Source: CAIZWU01 sp942492905 (GTDB taxonomy: Bacteria; Verrucomicrobiota; Verrucomicrobiia; Verrucomicrobiales; V1-33). From it: a stretch of DNA of 64,000 bases. The stretch spans positions 806,001-870,000 of the forward strand of contig OW818657.1 in NCBI GenBank assembly GCA_942492905.1, given 5' to 3'. Position 1 is the first letter of the stretch. Each line of letters starts with the position of its first letter. The notes below the pieces were generated by a model, which saw nothing but the letters and a program-made list of their open reading frames with translations, made no database searches and was not told where the DNA came from. Below are positions 59,862-64,000 of the stretch, one piece after another. Made by a program: the position numbers and the translations under genes.

Positions 59862-61988
59862 TTACCGGATGCCGTAGAGTTCCACTTCGGCGATTCTGGC
59901 GGTGCCGTCGGGGCCGGGATTTTCGATGACGATCCTCACTTTCCTCGCCGTGGCGGGCGGGAATTCGAGGTCTGTGACGTTTTCCCGGTTTCCCGAAAAC
60001 TGGTGAATCGGTTTCCAGCCGGCTTCCGGGGTAAAGGCTTCCAGCCGGTAGGCTTGGCTGTTCAAGGCCAGGGTTATGCCGGCGGCTCCAGCGTGACGGA
60101 TGAGACAGCGGCTGAGGCGGTAGTCCTGACCGAAATCAAACTCGACCCATGGCCTGGCCGGATCCAGGGCCGTCCACAGGGTATTTGGGGTTCCGTCCTT
60201 CACGGCCGCGGCACCGGGCGAGCCATCTCCGGCGGTGACGGTGGTTTGGGCTGACATGGACAGATTGCAGGGTACGCCGTTGGCTTCGTTGTGCAGGTTA
60301 AAATAGTGGTCGGCCCTGACGAATTGAATTTTGCCCGGATATTCCCTGCTGAACTGATCCCGGAGTTCGACAAGCCGGTCGGCGCGCAGCTGGCCCCAGG
60401 CATCCACCTGATAGGAGAGGAAGAGTGGAGTCTGGCCATCCCAACGCTGCAGGCGGCGGGTGAGCGAGGTGGTGAAATGATCGGCAGAGCCGGTGTAGGG
60501 AACGACCAGTTTGTCGAAACGGATCCTGTGATTGACCACACTGCCAGCGACGGAGCGCACGTCTTTGAAGTTCTGCACCGTAGCCCCGTAGAGGGAGCGG
60601 CAGTGGGTTTCGTAGGACTGCCGCTGCATGGGCGTGGCATCGTCCCAGATGGTCAGGACGCGCAGACCGGAGCGTTGCAGGTAGGTCTCGGTGAGGCGGG
60701 CGTAGCCGTCCATCCTGACAGGATCAGTGAGCTTGTCGCCAATGGGCGCGCCGGGTTCCTCAAGGGTGTTGAACGGCATGAGATAACCCATGCCGGAAGG
60801 GCCGGTGACAAAGCAGTCCTCCGGCGTGGCGGTGGTGTAATAATAATTCAGAATGCCCGGAGCAATATCCACGAGCCCGGGGGCGATGGTCCAGTTCAGC
60901 GGCATCCGGCCGCGGGTGCCGGCGATGTGGTCCCAGTTCCGTCGCATGGCGTGCTGGGTGTATTGGATGTTGTCGCCATCGCTGATGAAGATGGCAACGT
61001 AGGCTTTGTTTTCCAGGGGCGGGCGCGGCGGCACGGTTGGGATCTGGATGTGGTGAGCGGTCCCGGCATAGACGGTGGAACTCTCAAAATGATCCGCGGG
61101 CATGGTGCCGATGCCGAATTCCGAAGCGGTGGGAATGCCGCTGCGCTCGGTGGTATACCAGCCGAGAGCGATAGCCTCGCCGGCGGTCATGCCACCAAAA
61201 AATTTCCGGAGCAGATCACGCTCGGCCGGATCGAGGGTATTCAGCCAGACCACGGCAGCCCCGGTGGCCGCGGCCATGTCGCGGGTGTGATGATAGTCGC
61301 CGCGGCCACGTTCATCGAAGGGCTTGGCGCTCACTATGAGCCGCTTTTCGCACTGGGGCCAATAACGTTCGTACAGGTGTTGGTAGATCTCCAAGGGCGT
61401 GGTGAAGGCGAGTCCGGTCAGATCTTCCACCACCTCCAGGGCGATGCCCTTTTCCTTCATCCGGGCCAGCACCTCGGGAGTGACTGGCAGGGCGCGGCGC
61501 TGGCCGGCCACGGTCCCGGCCAAATTGCGGTAGTGCGGACTTTTTCCAGGATCATATAACACGACGCCCGTGACCTCCGGCGCATACCTGGCGAGCAGTT
61601 CATACTTGGTATCGCGGTCGTAGGCGCGGCCCAGAGTGAGATTGATGGTCGGAGTCTTCGCCCAGGTTTCCCGGCCTTCCTCAGCCCGCGCATTCATCAG
61701 GAAAATCCTTGGCTGTTTGCGGTTCACCTGTCCTTGGAGCGCCGAGAAAGTGATCTGCTCATCCGGCGAGAGCGCCTGCACCATGAGGGTATCCAGCCCG
61801 GTAGCGGGTGCGGCGAAGGTGGGGAGGGCCTGGCCCTTTGGCCAGGCGGTGCCTTCCGTGATATCGGCCACCGCCGGGTGGGGGGCATAACGGTTTTTTA
61901 AGGAAGCTGTCCCGTCGGCCCCGGCCTTCCCCTGCCCGAGGAGCAGACTGCATAGCAAAAAAATCAGATTCCGCTTCATTCCAATCAT
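59862..61988 (-). CDS. Secreted GxGYxYP-domain putative glycoside hydrolase with discoidin-like C-terminus
   Basis: The protein has 708 residues with a signal peptide (MKRNLIFLLCSLLLGQGKAG). The central part resembles the GxGYxYP family: YVAIFISDGDNIQYTQHAMR, and FVTGPSGMGYLMPFNTLEE, where the name-giving motif reads GMGYLMP with Met in place of the second Tyr. The first 230 residues match the N-terminal domain of this family (MNARAEEGRETWAKTPTINL). The last 140 residues form a discoidin-like beta sandwich (WVEFDFGQDYRLSRCLIRHA, closing VRIVIENPGPDGTARIAEVE). The start at 61988 has GGAG 8 bases upstream; ATG 61979 is the alternative and gives the signal peptide directly. Catalytic activity of the family is inferred. 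Confidence 0.85.
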   Translation of the reverse strand: MIGMKRNLIFLLCSLLLGQGKAGADGTASLKNRYAPHPAVADITEGTAWPKGQALPTFAAPATGLDTLMVQALSPDEQITFSALQGQVNRKQPRIFLMNARAEEGRETWAKTPTINLTLGRAYDRDTKYELLARYAPEVTGVVLYDPGKSPHYRNLAGTVAGQRRALPVTPEVLARMKEKGIALEVVEDLTGLAFTTPLEIYQHLYERYWPQCEKRLIVSAKPFDERGRGDYHHTRDMAAATGAAVVWLNTLDPAERDLLRKFFGGMTAGEAIALGWYTTERSGIPTASEFGIGTMPADHFESSTVYAGTAHHIQIPTVPPRPPLENKAYVAIFISDGDNIQYTQHAMRRNWDHIAGTRGRMPLNWTIAPGLVDIAPGILNYYYTTATPEDCFVTGPSGMGYLMPFNTLEEPGAPIGDKLTDPVRMDGYARLTETYLQRSGLRVLTIWDDATPMQRQSYETHCRSLYGATVQNFKDVRSVAGSVVNHRIRFDKLVVPYTGSADHFTTSLTRRLQRWDGQTPLFLSYQVDAWGQLRADRLVELRDQFSREYPGKIQFVRADHYFNLHNEANGVPCNLSMSAQTTVTAGDGSPGAAAVKDGTPNTLWTALDPARPWVEFDFGQDYRLSRCLIRHAGAAGITLALNSQAYRLEAFTPEAGWKPIHQFSGNRENVTDLEFPPATARKVRIVIENPGPDGTARIAEVELYGIR

Positions 61989-62018
61989 TAACGCCGCTCC
62001 GGGACGGTGCGGACCACC

Positions 62019-62640
62019 CTAAGCCTTTGATTTCCGCACGCGCTTCTTTGGCTCGGGGGCGAGGGTCATTTGAGGAGTGACACGGATGCCCATGCGCTTG
62101 TAGTAGTCGAGCATTTTGTCCGTAGCGACGCGGCTGGCTTCCAGAACGATGCGGGACATTTCCGACATCTCGCGGGGCGGGTTTTCCTGCAGCTGGGTGG
62201 ATTCTAGCATGGCCGTAAGTTCTTGGAGGGAATGGGTCGCGCTGTCGCGCGATTTGCACAGCCGGCGGTTTCCCATTGTCCCACGGGCCCCATTCATCAG
62301 CAAGAGGAAGGTAGTCATGCAGGAAGTGCGACCGGCTGCGGTGGTAGCGGCGGCCGATGTCGTCTTCCCGGACATGGTGGCCGCCGAGTTTCACGCGCAA
62401 GGCCACGTGGGCCACGGCCTGGGAAAGGGGTCATACAGGATGCAATGGAGGAGCAGACGGTATCTTTCGGCCTTTGCCTCCCGCAGCAAGGCGATCCAGG
62501 CATTCCGAAGTGGTCTGGTTCGAACCCCGGGTTTCGAAGATGCCGGCCTCAAGAAATTCTCCGGCGGTTTCGTGTGTGTGGGCATGGTGCTACTCAGGAT
62601 GACCCATTCGGGGAGTTCGGGGTTTCAGGTGGGCTTGGCT
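62019..62640 (-). pseudogene. Decayed zeta-toxin-like kinase gene (5' truncated, frameshifted)
   Basis: Read on the minus strand in shifting frames, the region gives pieces of a zeta-toxin/AAA kinase in the right order. They are AGEFLEAGIFET; then RNAWIALLREAKAERYRLLL with HCILYD; then VALRVKLGGHHVREDDIGRR with YHRSRSHFLHDYLPLADEWG and PWDNGKPPAVQIA; then SATHSLQELTAMLES and ASRVATDKMLDYYKRMGIRV. Frame changes lie near 62520-62538, 62421-62430 and 62240-62256. The P-loop half is missing. The last piece is also an open frame of its own (62019-62276, 85 codons from ATG 62276, overlapping the broken gene), so it might be a separate small gene. The stretch 62277-62770 holds no other gene. Confidence 0.65.
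62519..62538. repeat. Near-perfect 20-base palindrome at a frameshift in the zeta remnant
   Basis: TTCGAACCCC (62519-62528) faces GGGTTTCGAA (62529-62538); nine of ten positions are complementary. It coincides with one of the inferred frameshifts and may mark the lesion that broke the gene. Confidence 0.45.
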
Positions 62641-62770
62641 GACGGCAAGCATATGACTGGTTGTGCGCATTGGAATTAAACAGGAAGGCCAAAGGGGCCT
62701 GATTCCCAAAACGCATGAAGCGAAAAATGGCTTAGATGGAGTTCCAGAATCAGGAATCCTTTGCCTGCCT

Positions 62771-64000
62771 TTATTGTGGTGGAATCCGCTCTGTTCTCAG
62801 ACGGTAAAACAGTCTGGGGCTCTCTATCGGCGTGGTGCGAGGCCAGACATCCAGAATAAAGGAACCGGAGGTCTCACTGTGTAGTAAGCTGCTCGCACCG
62901 GAGTGCGTGAAGCGGTAGTTCAATCCGCGCGATTCCATCAAGCGTTCCCATGCCAACGAGTCGGGGGATACGGCGCACTCGATTATCCACGCAAGATCCG
63001 GTGCCTTGCTTAATTTGACGCTGAATCCTGGCACGCCATCGGGGGTGGAGATCACCATGCCCGGGCCGTCGCCCGCTGGAAGGGTCGCATCGGAAGGGGA
63101 TGATCCCATCGCGTATTCCAGGAAATTATTCCACCCATCCCCGTCAGCGTCGTCGAAGGAACCACTGCCGTTTGATGGCAATTGCTGGCGCCAGAGATCG
63201 TAGGGCAGGGCAGGCTGCACGTTGAGTGTGACCAGAATGGGTGCGGACAGGCCATCCTTGCCCCTGATTTGATAGGTGAAACCCACGCTGCCACTGAAAT
63301 CGGTCGGCGGAGTGTATTTGAAATGGCCGTCTGTCCCGATCATGGTAAGAGTGCCGGTCGAAACCCCGGAAAACACCAATCCGGTGACTGGATCGTAGAG
63401 GGAACCTGCCGGTCCGTATAGCCCATCATTGTCCATTACTCCAGGTCCGTAGTTGTCAGAAGAAAGGAAGGTGCTGTTCTGCGGGCAGGTAAAAACGTCA
63501 GGGATGCCGGCCGGCGGCTGGGATAATCCGCTAATCGTGAGGCGCACCGGAACTGGATCGCTGCTGATGCCCGCTTCCAGGCTTTCGAGGCGAAGTCCCA
63601 GATCAGATGAAGTTGCGGTAGAGTTATGGAGGGAAATGGCGAGCACATTTGAGCCCGCCAGCAGGGGTACTGCCGGCAGGTCAACGGTCCTCAGAATGGC
63701 CTCGTCAGTGTCCGCTTGTCCGGGGGGTCCAGACAAAAGAGTGAAAGTATCCGGGGCCGTCGCAAAGGCTGCGGAGGTGTTGTTCAAGACCCGGCCACGC
63801 TCCACCCCGTTGATGTAGATGATGGCGGCATCATCACAATACAGCATTATCCGAAGGGGCAAGGTCACCGCTTTTTCCGAGGAAAAAGCCGTTCGGAAAT
63901 AGGTCGTGTAGCGGGAACCAGGGGGCGGTACTGCCAGATTCACCACGCCGGGGGATGCCGGTGCCGCAAGGCCGCCATAACTGATGATTCCGCTGCCTCC
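62771..64000 (-). CDS. Secreted beta-sandwich protein, C-terminal part (start beyond the right edge)
   Basis: The minus-strand frame is open to the right edge, giving the last 409 residues. It starts in a jelly-roll segment (DDAAIIYINGVERGRVLNNT and NVLAISLHNSTATSSDLGLR), similar in style to the giant protein at the left end. A cadherin/Ig-like domain follows (GTDGHFKYTPPTDFSGSVGF). Then comes a calcium-type thrombospondin-3-like stretch, SFDDADGDGWNNFLEYAMGS, and the terminal beta domain ending RLFYRLRTERIPPQ. These are features of large secreted Verrucomicrobiota proteins, possibly phosphoesterases or peptidases upstream. The catalytic part, if any, is outside the window. Confidence 0.82.
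   Translation of the reverse strand, partial: GGSGIISYGGLAAPASPGVVNLAVPPPGSRYTTYFRTAFSSEKAVTLPLRIMLYCDDAAIIYINGVERGRVLNNTSAAFATAPDTFTLLSGPPGQADTDEAILRTVDLPAVPLLAGSNVLAISLHNSTATSSDLGLRLESLEAGISSDPVPVRLTISGLSQPPAGIPDVFTCPQNSTFLSSDNYGPGVMDNDGLYGPAGSLYDPVTGLVFSGVSTGTLTMIGTDGHFKYTPPTDFSGSVGFTYQIRGKDGLSAPILVTLNVQPALPYDLWRQQLPSNGSGSFDDADGDGWNNFLEYAMGSSPSDATLPAGDGPGMVISTPDGVPGFSVKLSKAPDLAWIIECAVSPDSLAWERLMESRGLNYRFTHSGASSLLHSETSGSFILDVWPRTTPIESPRLFYRLRTERIPPQ

Noticed and set aside
62514..62540. tRNA T-arm-like GGTTCGAACC
   Set aside because: The flanking bases do not pair as a T-stem, no acceptor or anticodon arm is present, and the bases fit the zeta-toxin remnant and a palindrome.

Overview
The window reads as chromosomal DNA of a free-living, heterotrophic member of the Verrucomicrobiota (PVC superphylum). 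This is inferred from gene content, not from a marker gene. The sequence is GC-rich. It carries CotH/lamin-tail giant proteins, LamG-like modules, a PEP-CTERM protein, DUF1501/DUF1549-1553, DUF1552/DUF1592, DUF1080, ThuA and GxGYxYP proteins, and secreted proteins ending in FFR/FYR-type tails. I found no rRNA, tRNA, CRISPR array or intact mobile element. Shine-Dalgarno sites are weak or absent before many genes, so several starts rest on protein features.

Layout. 1-4981 (minus): the 5' part of a giant surface protein that runs off the left edge. 5125-7034 (minus): accB-accC, with a recognisable promoter, a 5'UTR hairpin and a TTG start. 7343-14694 (minus): a GYF_2 membrane protein and a run of three surface-protein genes that share one LamG-like module five times. 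14988-19527 (minus): a serine hydrolase, PtsI, a PEP-hydrolase-family TIM barrel with a strong terminator, and a cupin, divergent from a ThuA protein (19692-20699, plus). 20717-23863 (minus): a hexapeptide-repeat protein, a zinc-ribbon protein, an SGNH hydrolase and a discoidin-like protein. 24010-25980 (plus): a redoxin/cytochrome c/copper monooxygenase/EF-hand fusion.

26089-33649 (plus): a small-protein/AbiEii-like nucleotidyltransferase pair, trpA-dapF-dapA with a membrane protein, a YfcE-like phosphoesterase, a polar amino acid ABC permease and ATPase without a binding protein, and a TPR-like membrane protein. 33672-36473 (minus): CCA-adding enzyme, a truncated gene copy and its full-length paralog. 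36626-41097: a DUF1592 cytochrome and a DUF1552 protein flanking a reversed small secreted protein. 41307-44577 (plus): two proline-rich envelope proteins behind a near-consensus promoter embedded in inverted repeats; this is the least explained locus. 44612-49409: a Gfo/Idh/MocA oxidoreductase and a DUF1501 protein, divergent from a DUF1549/DUF1553 protein. 49573-56369 (plus): amidohydrolase-like proteins, a lipoprotein, ThiH and two tandem paralogs. 56437-61979 or 61988: a DUF1080 protein, a large glycoside hydrolase and a GxGYxYP protein. 62019-62640 (minus): a decayed zeta-toxin kinase gene. 62771-64000 (minus): the C-terminal part of another surface protein.

Taken together, most of the window builds the periplasm, outer membrane and surface of a polysaccharide-degrading bacterium: adhesive LamG/CotH proteins, heme and copper redox proteins, and glycan hydrolases. 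Ordinary housekeeping genes (acc, trpA, dap, cca, ptsI, thiH) are interspersed. Two toxin-related loci are present, one intact and one broken.
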